Source of the DNA: Roseomonas gilardii
Lineage (GTDB): Bacteria > Pseudomonadota > Alphaproteobacteria > Acetobacterales > Acetobacteraceae
Reading direction: 5' to 3'
NCBI RefSeq assembly: GCF_001941945.1
Contig: NZ_CP015584.1
Location: 1 to 64,000, forward strand
DNA: 64,000 nt
A program made the translations under genes and the position numbers. Positions within the stretch are counted from its first letter, which is position 1, and every line of letters begins with the position of its first letter. A model generated the notes under the pieces. That model was not told the origin of the DNA. It worked only from the letters and a program-made list of their open reading frames with translations, and did not search any database. This document shows positions 31,288 through 39,178 of this stretch, piece by piece.

Positions 31288-32487
31288 ATGCCCGTGCTGA
31301 TCGCGCGCGAGAACCTGCTGGAGGCGAGCGGGGCGGCGCTGGTGGCGGACAGTGCCCTGAGCGGCCTCGGCGTCTTCAACCTGCTGACCCCGCGCCTGGG
31401 CGAGGTCTGGCGCACCGGGGGCATCGCCGAGGCGGTGCGCACCACGCCGGTCAGCACCAACAGCAACAGCGGCGCCGTGATGGGCGCCAACACCACCCGC
31501 ACCGGCACCACGGCGGGCTTCGACGGCACCGCGGGGCGGGCGGTGCTCTACAGCAACTCGGCTACCACCAATGCCTATGTGGCGAAGACCGTCGCGGTGA
31601 AGGGCGGCCGGCGCTACTCGGTGCAGGTCAACATCCGGCGCGCCAGCGGCGCCAGCACGACCGGGGCCGCCATCCAGGTCCAGGGCGCCGGCACGGTCCG
31701 CACCCTGAACATGACCGCCTTGGCGCAGGGCACCGCCTGGCAGCTGCTGGAACTCCAGTTCACCGCCGAGCAGAGCGGCACGGCCACGATCTTCTTCGCG
31801 GTCAACACCGGCGCGCTGGATTACGCCCTCGACGGCGCCACGCTCTACGAGCTGGTGACCGGCACGGCGGGGAGCCAGACCACCCTGCTGGCGGCCGACC
31901 TGGGCTCGGCCAAGGCGGTCAACCACCTGGTGCTGGCGGCGCCGCGCGACGGGCTGCTGCCGATGGATGGCGCCACTGTCCGGCTCTGCGCCTCCAACCT
32001 CTGGCCCTACGGCACCGAGGTGCTGGACACCGGCATGCAGGCGCTGGCCATGCCGCGCGGCTACTGGGCCTGGCTGCCGGCCAGCGCGGTCACGGCGCGG
32101 TACTGGTGGGTCCAGTTCAACGCCCCGGCGGCGCAGGCCTACCTGCAGTTCGGCCGGCTCTGGTTGGGCAACGGGCTGCTGCCGCTGAAAGGCGCCGCGC
32201 CGGATGGCTACGACCCGGCAGCCAGCGATGATGCCGCCTCCCGCCCCCGCCGGACCGCCAAGTTCCAGATCCAGGCGCTCTCCGAAACCGAGGCCGATGC
32301 CTTGGAGGCGCTGGGGCTGGCCGTGGGCACCCAGCAGCAGGTGCTGGCCATCCCGCGCACCGAGCGCGCTGGCCTGACGGCCGTGCTGGGGCGCTTCACC
32401 ACGATCCCATCGCCGGCGCCGCGCCAGGCCTGGGACAGCCGCGGCCGCCTCTACACCGCCGACATCGCCCTGCAGGAGGACCGCTGA
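31288..32487 (+). CDS. Tail tip protein with carbohydrate-binding-like domain
   Basis: 399 aa. Residues about 60-185 form a beta-sandwich of the galactose-binding/CBM kind (YVAKTVAVKGGRRYSVQVNI, WQLLELQFTAEQSGTATIFF). The C-terminal half resembles tail proteins that follow the hub. Probably surface-exposed and involved in adsorption. Confidence 0.55.
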   Translation: MPVLIARENLLEASGAALVADSALSGLGVFNLLTPRLGEVWRTGGIAEAVRTTPVSTNSNSGAVMGANTTRTGTTAGFDGTAGRAVLYSNSATTNAYVAKTVAVKGGRRYSVQVNIRRASGASTTGAAIQVQGAGTVRTLNMTALAQGTAWQLLELQFTAEQSGTATIFFAVNTGALDYALDGATLYELVTGTAGSQTTLLAADLGSAKAVNHLVLAAPRDGLLPMDGATVRLCASNLWPYGTEVLDTGMQALAMPRGYWAWLPASAVTARYWWVQFNAPAAQAYLQFGRLWLGNGLLPLKGAAPDGYDPAASDDAASRPRRTAKFQIQALSETEADALEALGLAVGTQQQVLAIPRTERAGLTAVLGRFTTIPSPAPRQAWDSRGRLYTADIALQEDR

Positions 32488-32488
32488 G

Positions 32489-33256
32489 ATGGTCGCCATC
32501 GTGACCGCCGACATGGTGCTGGTGGAGAGTTATTCCGGCGGCACCGGGGCGCTGGAGGTGGGCTCCACGGTCGCGGGCTTCCTGGCACCCGGTAGCCAGA
32601 TCGCCTCCGGGGCCCGGGCCGTGTGGCGCTGCACCTCGGCCGACCACTCGCAGTGGGAGGAGTTCGTCGGCACCTATTCCGCGGGCTCCCCCAACACCGT
32701 CAGCCGCGACGCGCTGCTGCTGCGCTCGGACAGCGGCTCGGGCTTCATCAACTGGACCTCGGGCCAGAAGAAACTGCTCTTCCCGGTTATCCCCTCGCGC
32801 TACCTGCCGCTGCTCGACACCGATGGTCGCGTGCCGCTGGCAAACATGCCGCTGACGGTGAACCTGCAGGCCGCCGACTGGAACGGCAACTTCGGGCTCA
32901 GCACCACCGCTGCCGAGTTTGTAGCCATCGGCGCCCCATCGGGTGCCCGCCTGCTGGAGATCGAGGCATCGGCCCGGCTGGAGAGCGGCAGCACCACGGC
33001 CTGCACCGCGACGATGCTAGCCCGCGTTTACGATGCGGCTGACGCCGCCGTAGTCGCGGAATACACGCTAGGCCAGGCCACGCTGCACGCCAGCAACGCG
33101 CACTACGTGACATTCAGCGGCCGGGCCGAGCATGTCTTTGCTTCCCCCATTCCACAGCAGCAAATCGTCCGCTGGCTAGCCATGATCGACCAGCCTGTAT
33201 CTCCGATCAGCATCTACCAGTTGCGCGGCAAGATCCGCGCGCACCTCCAAGCTTGA
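32489..33256 (+). CDS. Tail fibre/tip protein
   Basis: 255 aa. The N-terminal part (MVAIVTADMVLVESYSGGTG, WRCTSADHSQWEEFVGTYSA, VSRDALLLRSDSGSGFINWT) is seen in alphaproteobacterial phage tail-tip proteins. The C-terminal ~130 residues are a beta-rich fibre-like domain. Confidence 0.55.
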   Translation: MVAIVTADMVLVESYSGGTGALEVGSTVAGFLAPGSQIASGARAVWRCTSADHSQWEEFVGTYSAGSPNTVSRDALLLRSDSGSGFINWTSGQKKLLFPVIPSRYLPLLDTDGRVPLANMPLTVNLQAADWNGNFGLSTTAAEFVAIGAPSGARLLEIEASARLESGSTTACTATMLARVYDAADAAVVAEYTLGQATLHASNAHYVTFSGRAEHVFASPIPQQQIVRWLAMIDQPVSPISIYQLRGKIRAHLQA

Positions 33257-33265
33257 GGAGTGGCT

Positions 33266-33703
33266 ATGCCAACCGCTGCTTACGCCAATGCAGACAGCAC
33301 CGATGTGGCGCTGACGCGAGATGACGGGACCGTGGTTGCCGTGAAGCCGGACGACCCACGGCTGGAGGGCGTCGAGATCGCGCCCTACGCGCCTGACCCC
33401 GTGCCCGTGCCGCAGGAGGTGACCCGCGCCCAGGCGCGCGTCGCCATGGCGGGCCAGATCCTGCCCGATGGCCGCTCGCTGCTGAAGGCCACGAAGGCGC
33501 TGATCGCTGGCCGGCTGGAGGCGGTGGAGAGCCTGCCGGACAGCGACCCGGCCAGCATCGCCGCCGAGCAGCTGAACGAGTGGTGGGAGAGTGCCGCCAC
33601 CTACCGCCGCGACCATCCCGCCATGGCTGAGGTCGCCGGGCAGTTCGGCCTGAGCGATGCCCAGGTGGACGCGTTGTTCCGCACCGCCGCCGCGGTGAGC
33701 TGA
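33266..33703 (+). CDS. Hypothetical tail-associated protein
   Basis: 145 aa. It starts with short beta elements (DVALTRDDGTVVAVKPDDPR) and continues as a helical region (TRAQARVAMAGQILPDGRSL). ATG 33266 has AGGAG at 5 bases. Possibly a tail-fibre assembly factor by position; unproven. Confidence 0.5.
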   Translation: MPTAAYANADSTDVALTRDDGTVVAVKPDDPRLEGVEIAPYAPDPVPVPQEVTRAQARVAMAGQILPDGRSLLKATKALIAGRLEAVESLPDSDPASIAAEQLNEWWESAATYRRDHPAMAEVAGQFGLSDAQVDALFRTAAAVS

Positions 33704-33830
33704 TCCCCCGGCCGCGGGCAGCGGCCACTCCTCGCAACCACCCCTGACACATCCCCCGAGCGTGCCCTCAGCGACGGTCCAGCAGGATCGCCGCCGATCC
33801 CTGTTGCGCGCTCGCCATCGGAGAACAGCC

Positions 33831-35210
33831 ATGGCCAGATTGAGTGGTCTCGCCGCCTACCGTGCCCAGCAGCGTGCCCGTGCCGTCGGCGCGGGGCTGG
33901 TGGGGAAACTCCCCCTCGGCGCCCGCGTCGCGTTCCTGGGCGACAGCATCTTCGCCTACTCCCTGGCCACTTCCGCCGACGCAGCCAATCCGTTCATCGC
34001 GGCCCGGATGCAGGGCGAGATGATCCAGGCATTGGCGCTGGACCCGCGGATCAATATCGACGCCTGGCAGGATACGTCCCGCGCGACGGGCGTCCAGGGC
34101 AGCAACCAGGGCGTGGTCGGCAATACCACGGCGCAGGCTCTGGCTCGGGTGCCGGATGTCGTAGCGCTCAAGCCTGCCGCCTGCATCGTGTGCATCGGCA
34201 CCAACAACACGGTGTTCGATGCCGCCGCGCTGGCGGACGTTGCGGAGATCGTGCGGCTTCTTCAGGTGGCCAGCATCCGCGTCATCCTCTGCACGATCCG
34301 CCCTTGGAACACCGCGCGCCCAAGCTCCGGCGATACCCAGGCGAGACGGGACAGCTTCGGCAGCTTCAACGCTGGCATCCGTGCCCTCGCCGCGGCAAGG
34401 GGCTGCATCCTGTGCGACCTCGCCGCTGCCCTGGGGGCACCGGGAGATTTCGTTTACGCGCCCAGCGGCAACTTCTACGACGATCTGCACCTGAACAGCT
34501 ATGGCGCCACGCGAGGTGCCCGCGCGATGGTTGAGGCTATCGCGAAGACGGTGCAGCCGGGGAATGTCTTTACCCGCGACTTCTGGAGCGGCGGCAACCT
34601 TCTTCCGAACCCGAACTTCACAGGTTCGGCCGCGAACGGCGAAACGGGACTGAGCGGCGTCGTGCCATCCGGTGTCCGCGCCTTCAGGCCGGTTGGTGGG
34701 CATGTCAGCACCGCAGTGACTAGCCTCGTGGCGAACACCGAGACGGGCGGGCAGAGCCTAAAGGTCACCGTCACCCCAAGCGGCACGAACGAGTACGAGG
34801 TTTTCCGGCTCAACCGCAGCCCGGGGGCGATCTCCGTCCCGGACCTGGGATCGAAGTGGGTGATGATGTGGGCTGAGGTGGAACTGGACGACTGGCCTTT
34901 CTGGAACGGCCCGCTGATCGGGCTGAACATCCAGAGCACGGGCGGCACGACCGACCTCCTGAAGAACTACATTGCCGGCTTCCAATCGCGTGGCTTCACT
35001 GCGCAGGATGTGAACTATCCGCTCGCGGGACGGCGCTTCATCAGCACCATGCGGGAGATCACGCGGGCGGATGCCACCGCGGTCGTGCCCAAGATCGACA
35101 TCGGCTTCTGCCCCTCTGGGGCGACCGGCACAGGCACGCTCACCGTTCACCGCTGGTGGGCGGGTGTGGTGGATGACCCCCGCCCGCTGTGGAACGTGGC
35201 GGTCGCCTGA
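33831..35210 (+). CDS. SGNH/GDSL hydrolase tail protein
   Basis: 459 aa. Residues 31-250 are an SGNH hydrolase: block I VAFLGDSIFAYS (Ser at 38), block II glycine in GVVGNTT, block III CIGTNN (GTND-like, with Asn), block V YDDLHLN (Asp and His of the triad). The C-terminal 200 residues form a beta-rich binding domain. As the last tail gene it probably deacetylates or de-esterifies host surface polysaccharide during adsorption. ATG 33831 has GGAG upstream. Confidence 0.75.
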   Translation: MARLSGLAAYRAQQRARAVGAGLVGKLPLGARVAFLGDSIFAYSLATSADAANPFIAARMQGEMIQALALDPRINIDAWQDTSRATGVQGSNQGVVGNTTAQALARVPDVVALKPAACIVCIGTNNTVFDAAALADVAEIVRLLQVASIRVILCTIRPWNTARPSSGDTQARRDSFGSFNAGIRALAAARGCILCDLAAALGAPGDFVYAPSGNFYDDLHLNSYGATRGARAMVEAIAKTVQPGNVFTRDFWSGGNLLPNPNFTGSAANGETGLSGVVPSGVRAFRPVGGHVSTAVTSLVANTETGGQSLKVTVTPSGTNEYEVFRLNRSPGAISVPDLGSKWVMMWAEVELDDWPFWNGPLIGLNIQSTGGTTDLLKNYIAGFQSRGFTAQDVNYPLAGRRFISTMREITRADATAVVPKIDIGFCPSGATGTGTLTVHRWWAGVVDDPRPLWNVAVA

Positions 35211-35614
35211 TGCCCGCCGCCTCCGAGAGCCAGGGGAGGGCGGCCTGGGGCGTGCGCGACCTGCTGCCCTGGTGGCCGGTCGCGGTCGGCACGGTCTCGG
35301 TGATCGTGTGGGCGGTGACGGCCTGGAACCAGACGAACCAGGTGCTGATCCGGATGACGGAGGTGCAATCCAACATCGCCAGCATCCAGGCCAACATCGC
35401 CACGCTGCCGCAGCTCACGGCCAACGTCACCTACCTGAACCAGCGCATCACGGCGCTGGAGAAATCGCAGGAGACGCAGGACGAGAGGATCGGTCGCGTC
35501 GGGGACGCCCTCGGCGCGATCCGGAACGACGTGAACGACGTTCGCGGCGAGGTCCGCGCCATCACCCGGGCATCCCAGGTGCCGCTCCCGGCGCCGGGGA
35601 GGGCACCCCGATGA
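35210..35614 (+). CDS. Inner-membrane spanin candidate (Rz-like)
   Basis: 134 aa: an N-terminal membrane span at about 24-43 (LPWWPVAVGTVSVIVWAVTA) followed by a periplasmic coiled coil (VLIRMTEVQSNIASIQANIA, RITALEKSQETQDERIGRVG). Followed with an ATGA overlap by a proline-rich lipoprotein gene, it fits the i-spanin of a Rz/Rz1 pair that fuses the membranes at lysis. Confidence 0.65.
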   Translation: MPAASESQGRAAWGVRDLLPWWPVAVGTVSVIVWAVTAWNQTNQVLIRMTEVQSNIASIQANIATLPQLTANVTYLNQRITALEKSQETQDERIGRVGDALGAIRNDVNDVRGEVRAITRASQVPLPAPGRAPR

Positions 35615-35880
35615 TCCGCGCGGCGCTGCTCCTGATAGCCCTGGCTGGCTGCGCGGAGGCGCCGGAGCCGGTGACCGTCGCCTCCCGTCCGGAGGTGCCG
35701 GCGAGGCTGCGGTCCTGCCCGGCGGGTGCGGCCGCGCCTGCGCCGCCACGCGCCCCCCGGACGCCTGAGCAACTGGCGGCCTGGGGCATCGCCGCGGAGC
35801 GGGCCCGGGCCAGGACCGAGGTGGCCCGGATGGAGTGCGAGCGAAGGCTGCGCGAGCTGGCCGCATACGCCCGCGATTGA
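35611..35880 (+). CDS. Outer-membrane lipoprotein spanin candidate (Rz1-like)
   Basis: 89 aa with a lipobox LAGC at residues 12-15 after a short hydrophobic signal (MIRAALLLIALAGC), then a proline-rich stretch (PAGAAAPAPPRAPRTP) and a helix. Small, proline-rich lipoproteins overlapping an i-spanin gene are the mark of o-spanins. Confidence 0.65.
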   Translation: MIRAALLLIALAGCAEAPEPVTVASRPEVPARLRSCPAGAAAPAPPRAPRTPEQLAAWGIAAERARARTEVARMECERRLRELAAYARD

Positions 35881-35922
35881 ACCCGCCGCCGGTCGGTCAC
35901 CGGCATCCCAAGGAGACACCCT

Positions 35923-36300
35923 ATGGACTGGACTGCCATCGGCGATGCCGTGGTGGCGAACATCGTCATGCCCGTCCTGCTGGCGGTCATCGGCGTGATC
36001 GGCGCTTGGCTGGTGACCAAGGTGCCCGGCCCGCTGCGAGACTTCCTCCAGAGCGGGACGCACCAGCGCGACATGGAGCTCCTGCTGGGCGTGATCGCCC
36101 GCGGGGCAAAGGCCGCGCTCCTGGCCGGCATGACGGACCGGTCGGCCGTGACGGCTGCGGTCGGCTACGCAGCCAAGAGCATCCCGGAAACCCTGGAAAA
36201 GCTCGGCCCCAGCACCCAGACGCTGGAGACCATGGCGGCGGCCGCGGTGACGGACGCGCTGACCAAGGCGAAGGCGGCCCTGCCGGCGGCGGGCCAATGA
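35923..36300 (+). CDS. Holin candidate (superfamily 6/LLH-like)
   Basis: 125 aa. One N-terminal membrane span (IVMPVLLAVIGVIGAWLVTK) is followed by an amphipathic helical domain (MELLLGVIARGAKAALLAGM, SIPETLEKLGPSTQTLETM), as in single-span LLH-type holins. Located between the spanins and the endolysin. Confidence 0.6.
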   Translation: MDWTAIGDAVVANIVMPVLLAVIGVIGAWLVTKVPGPLRDFLQSGTHQRDMELLLGVIARGAKAALLAGMTDRSAVTAAVGYAAKSIPETLEKLGPSTQTLETMAAAAVTDALTKAKAALPAAGQ

Positions 36301-36399
36301 CCCACCCGCGCATCCGCCCAGTCCAGCGGGGGTGGCCGTCGGAGGGCTGAGGTAGGTCCGATCGGACGACGGGACACTCGAAAACCACTCTGAAGCACC

Positions 36400-36461
36400 C
36401 TCAAAGGAAATCGGAAAAAATGGCGGAAATCTGCCGTTTTTTGCCGATTTTGGCCTTTGAG
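36400..36461. repeat. 62-bp imperfect inverted repeat
   Basis: The outer arms CTCAAAGG (36400-36407) and CCTTTGAG (36454-36461) are perfect; inside, AAATCGG pairs with CCGATTT, AAAAA with TTTTT and CGG with CCG. The region is AT-rich for this genome and lies between holin and endolysin genes. It could be a terminator or protein site. Confidence 0.5.
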
Positions 36462-36473
36462 GAAATCACCCCC

Positions 36474-36506
36474 AGGGCGCCCTCCGACCGGATGGCGCCC
36501 TTTCTT
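36474..36506 (+). terminator. Rho-independent terminator before the endolysin gene
   Basis: AGGGCGCC (36474-36481) pairs with GGCGCCCT (36494-36501) over a 12-nt loop and is followed by TTTCTT. The endolysin ATG is 16 bases further. Confidence 0.7.
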
Positions 36507-36521
36507 GTATCCGGAGCCCCC

Positions 36522-37181
36522 ATGAGCGAGACGACCGCGCGCACCCGCGTGACGGCGAAGCTGCTGCGCGCCGTGGGCGCGCCGGCCGCCGCTGCGACCC
36601 TCTATGCCCCGATCCTGGATGCCGCATGTCTGGTGCCGGGCGATCCGGTGGCCAGCATCACCAGCCGGACCGGCGTGGCCATGCTGGTGGCCCAGCTCGC
36701 GCACGAGAGCGGCGGGTTCACCCAGATGACCGAGAACCTGAATTACCGGGTCGAGGCGTTGCTGGACAACCGACGCTTCACGGCGGCCCAGGCTCGCGCG
36801 CTGGGGCGGAACGACGCCACCGGCCAGAAGGCCGACCAGCCGGCCATCGCCGAGATCATGTACGGCGGCCGGATGGGCAACGGGCCTCCCGGCTCTGGTG
36901 ACGGCTGGCGGTTCCGCGGCGGCGGGCCACTCCAACTCACTGGCCGATCCAACTACGTCGCCTGGGGCAAGACCCTGGACCTGACCGCCGAGCAGACGGC
37001 TGATCTGGTCCGCACGCCGGAAGGAGGGATCGCCGCGGCGCTCTGGTTCTGGCGCGCGAACGGCTGCCTCGGTCCGGCCTATCGAGGCGACGTGTCCAGC
37101 GTCACGCGGATCGTCAACGGCGGATACAATGGACTGGCGGACCGGCTGGCGCGGTATCAGGCGGCGATTGCGGCGGTCTGA
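36522..37181 (+). CDS. GH19-type endolysin
   Basis: 219 aa. The family-19 chitinase-like lysozyme core is clear: MLVAQLAHESGGFTQMTENL (catalytic Glu in HES), GDGWRFRGGGPLQLTGRSNY and VTRIVNGGYNGLADRLARY. It cleaves peptidoglycan at lysis. There is no signal peptide, so it depends on the holin. Last gene of the prophage; ATG 36522 has GGAG upstream. Confidence 0.88.
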   Translation: MSETTARTRVTAKLLRAVGAPAAAATLYAPILDAACLVPGDPVASITSRTGVAMLVAQLAHESGGFTQMTENLNYRVEALLDNRRFTAAQARALGRNDATGQKADQPAIAEIMYGGRMGNGPPGSGDGWRFRGGGPLQLTGRSNYVAWGKTLDLTAEQTADLVRTPEGGIAAALWFWRANGCLGPAYRGDVSSVTRIVNGGYNGLADRLARYQAAIAAV

Positions 37182-37268
37182 TAGGGCGGGTCTTCGGCTC
37201 CGGGCGGTTATGACGAGAACAAACCACGAAATAAACCGCCGGATTTTTCCGTACACCTCCGCAGTTTG
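37182..37268. other. Prophage-host boundary region
   Basis: Gene content changes from phage (endolysin) to host metabolism (allE-like) within these 87 bases, which are AT-rich (AACAAACCACGAAATAAACC). The attachment site probably lies here, or overlaps the 3' end of the host gene, but no matching left end is in the window and no tRNA is present. Confidence 0.4.
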
Positions 37269-38057
37269 TCACCTAAGTATTTGAATGCAATCTCTGTTCA
37301 CGTTTTTATAGAGCAGATAGGCGCTTTCCCCCCAGCCGGTCGCATAGAATTGCTGCGGCACATAGGGGCCCATCCAGACGAAGTCGCCTGCCCAGCACTC
37401 GTGCCATTCGCGTCCGAGCAGATAGAGACCCTGCCCTTCCAGCATGTAGAGGCCGTGCTCCATCACATGGGTTTCGACGAAGGGGAAATACGTGCCGGGC
37501 GCGAAGGAGAGGATGTTCACCTCCATGTCCATCGCCATGTCCGCCTCGCCCAGTAGGGTCTGCCAGGCACGCCCCTCGGTGTGCTTGTACAGGCGCGGCA
37601 CTTCCTCACGCCGCCCGCTGAAGGCGGATCGGGGAGCGATGCCGGGCGCGGGTTCATAGGTCTTCCGCAGCCAGATGGCGCGCGCCGATCCTGCCTGCGC
37701 ATTGAAGGTGAAAGGCGTGCCGGCGGGAACATAGGCAAAGCCACCGGCCGAGAGCCGCCAGGTCTCTTCGCCCACCGCCACCTTCACGGTGCCATCGAGC
37801 ACATAGAGGAACTGCTGCAACCCGTCGTCACGGACGCCGCTCGTGCCGCCGCCTTCCTCCATCTCCAGCAGGGCCTGGGTGAAGCCCGCGCCCATGGCCG
37901 GACTGGTCTGGACACGAATCCTGCACCCGGCGATCCCGGGCATGCGGCTTTCCAGGATGCCTTCGGGCGGCATCACCGCATAATGCGGTGTCACCATGGT
38001 GCGGTTGCTGCCGTAAATGCCCGGCGGCAGGATGCCAGGGCGCGCGGGCGGGTTCAT
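37269..38057 (-). CDS. allE: (S)-ureidoglycine aminohydrolase
   Basis: 262 aa, a double-cupin protein. Recognisable pieces are PGIYGSNRTMVTPHYAVMPP, SGVRDDGLQQFLYVLDGTVK and YFPFVETHVMEHGLYMLEGQ followed by WAGDFVWMGPYVPQQFYATG. The enzyme is Mn-dependent and releases ammonia from (S)-ureidoglycine in purine/allantoin breakdown. Its 3' end borders the prophage, and upstream it diverges from a GcvA-type LysR gene. Confidence 0.85.
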   Translation of the reverse strand: MNPPARPGILPPGIYGSNRTMVTPHYAVMPPEGILESRMPGIAGCRIRVQTSPAMGAGFTQALLEMEEGGGTSGVRDDGLQQFLYVLDGTVKVAVGEETWRLSAGGFAYVPAGTPFTFNAQAGSARAIWLRKTYEPAPGIAPRSAFSGRREEVPRLYKHTEGRAWQTLLGEADMAMDMEVNILSFAPGTYFPFVETHVMEHGLYMLEGQGLYLLGREWHECWAGDFVWMGPYVPQQFYATGWGESAYLLYKNVNRDCIQILR

Positions 38058-38154
38058 GGGGTGTCTCTCCGAAGAAGCCGGGTGATCTGCCCATGCCTGA
38101 AAGACCGAGGCAAACCAGTTGTTCTCCGTGCCAGGAGAAGGTTTTCTATGCCTC

Positions 38155-39069
38155 ATGCGCCGCCAGCTCCCTCCCCTCAACGCCATCCGCGCCTTCGAGG
38201 CCGCCGCCCGCCTCGGCGGCTTCGCCGCGGCGGGCGTGGAACTCGGCGTGACGCCCGGCGCCGTCAGCCAGCAGGTCCAGTTGCTGGAGGCCCGGCTGTC
38301 CCGGCAGCTCTTCGATCGCGGACCACGCTCCCTGCGCCTGACACAGGATGGAAGGGCCCTGCTGCCGGTGCTGACCGAGGCGCTGGACGGAATGGAGGCG
38401 GGCATCCTGCGCGCCCTGGTTCCCCGTCCGCGCGTGGAGGTCTCGGTCTTCGCCCAGACCTCCTTCGCGCTCGGCTGGATGTTGCCGCGGCTGCCGAGGT
38501 TCCAGCGCGAGCAGCCCGAGGTGGAACTGCGCCTTTCCACCGGCATCGATGCGCCGGACCTGCGCGGCGGGCCGGATGCGGTGGTGCTGCATGGCCGTGG
38601 CCCCTGGCCGGACCTCGCCACGCACCTCCTGTTCCCCGACCGGCTGGTGCCGGTCTGCTCGCCCGGCTGGCTCGCCGCCCATGGCGCGCCGGAGCCACGC
38701 CGCCTGGCCGGTGAGACGCTGCTCGTCTCCGACACGGCGCCGGAGGACTGGGAGGAGTGGTTCGCCCATGCCGGCCTGCGCGGCCTCGCGCCGGAGCGGC
38801 CGCTCCGCTTCGGCTCCTCGCTGTTGCCGCCCCAGGCAGCGCTGCACGGTCTGGGCGTGGCACTCGCCGACCAGTCGCTGGTCGCGGCGGAACTCGATGC
38901 CGGGCGGCTGATCAATCCTGCTCCGGCCCTGCCACCCCTGGTGCGCGGCACCGGCTGGCACCTGGCCCACCTGCCAGCCCGCCGGCGGGAGGCACCGCTG
39001 GTTGCCCTGCGCGACTGGCTGTTGCGGGAGGCGCGTGTGCCAGCCTTCGGGATGGCCCAGTGCGGCTGA
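38155..39069 (+). CDS. LysR-family regulator, GcvA type
   Basis: 304 aa. The N-terminal HTH is LPPLNAIRAFEAAARLGGFA then VELGVTPGAVSQQVQLLEAR, the GcvA-like signature; the rest is a periplasmic-binding-like effector domain. It is divergent from allE with 97 bases between, so it may regulate purine catabolism, but the ligand is unknown. ATG 38155 is preferred because GcvA-type proteins begin M-R-R-x-L-P-P-L. Confidence 0.8.
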   Translation: MRRQLPPLNAIRAFEAAARLGGFAAAGVELGVTPGAVSQQVQLLEARLSRQLFDRGPRSLRLTQDGRALLPVLTEALDGMEAGILRALVPRPRVEVSVFAQTSFALGWMLPRLPRFQREQPEVELRLSTGIDAPDLRGGPDAVVLHGRGPWPDLATHLLFPDRLVPVCSPGWLAAHGAPEPRRLAGETLLVSDTAPEDWEEWFAHAGLRGLAPERPLRFGSSLLPPQAALHGLGVALADQSLVAAELDAGRLINPAPALPPLVRGTGWHLAHLPARRREAPLVALRDWLLREARVPAFGMAQCG

Positions 39070-39178
39070 GCCCGGGGGCCTTCGCCATCGTCATCTTCGG
39101 CTGGTTCACGCCATGCGGATCACGGCGGATGCCTCCGCGGCGGGGGAGGGCGCGTTCCGGGCCGTTCCGGCGCCCTGG

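Noticed and set aside
29160-31529. Long minus-strand open frame over the tail hub gene
   Set aside because: Shadow of the tail genes, rich in Arg/Gly/Pro, with no RBS or coupling.
37182-37268. tRNA attachment site at the prophage end
   Set aside because: No cloverleaf, T-arm (GGTTCGA-type) or acceptor stem could be found on either strand.
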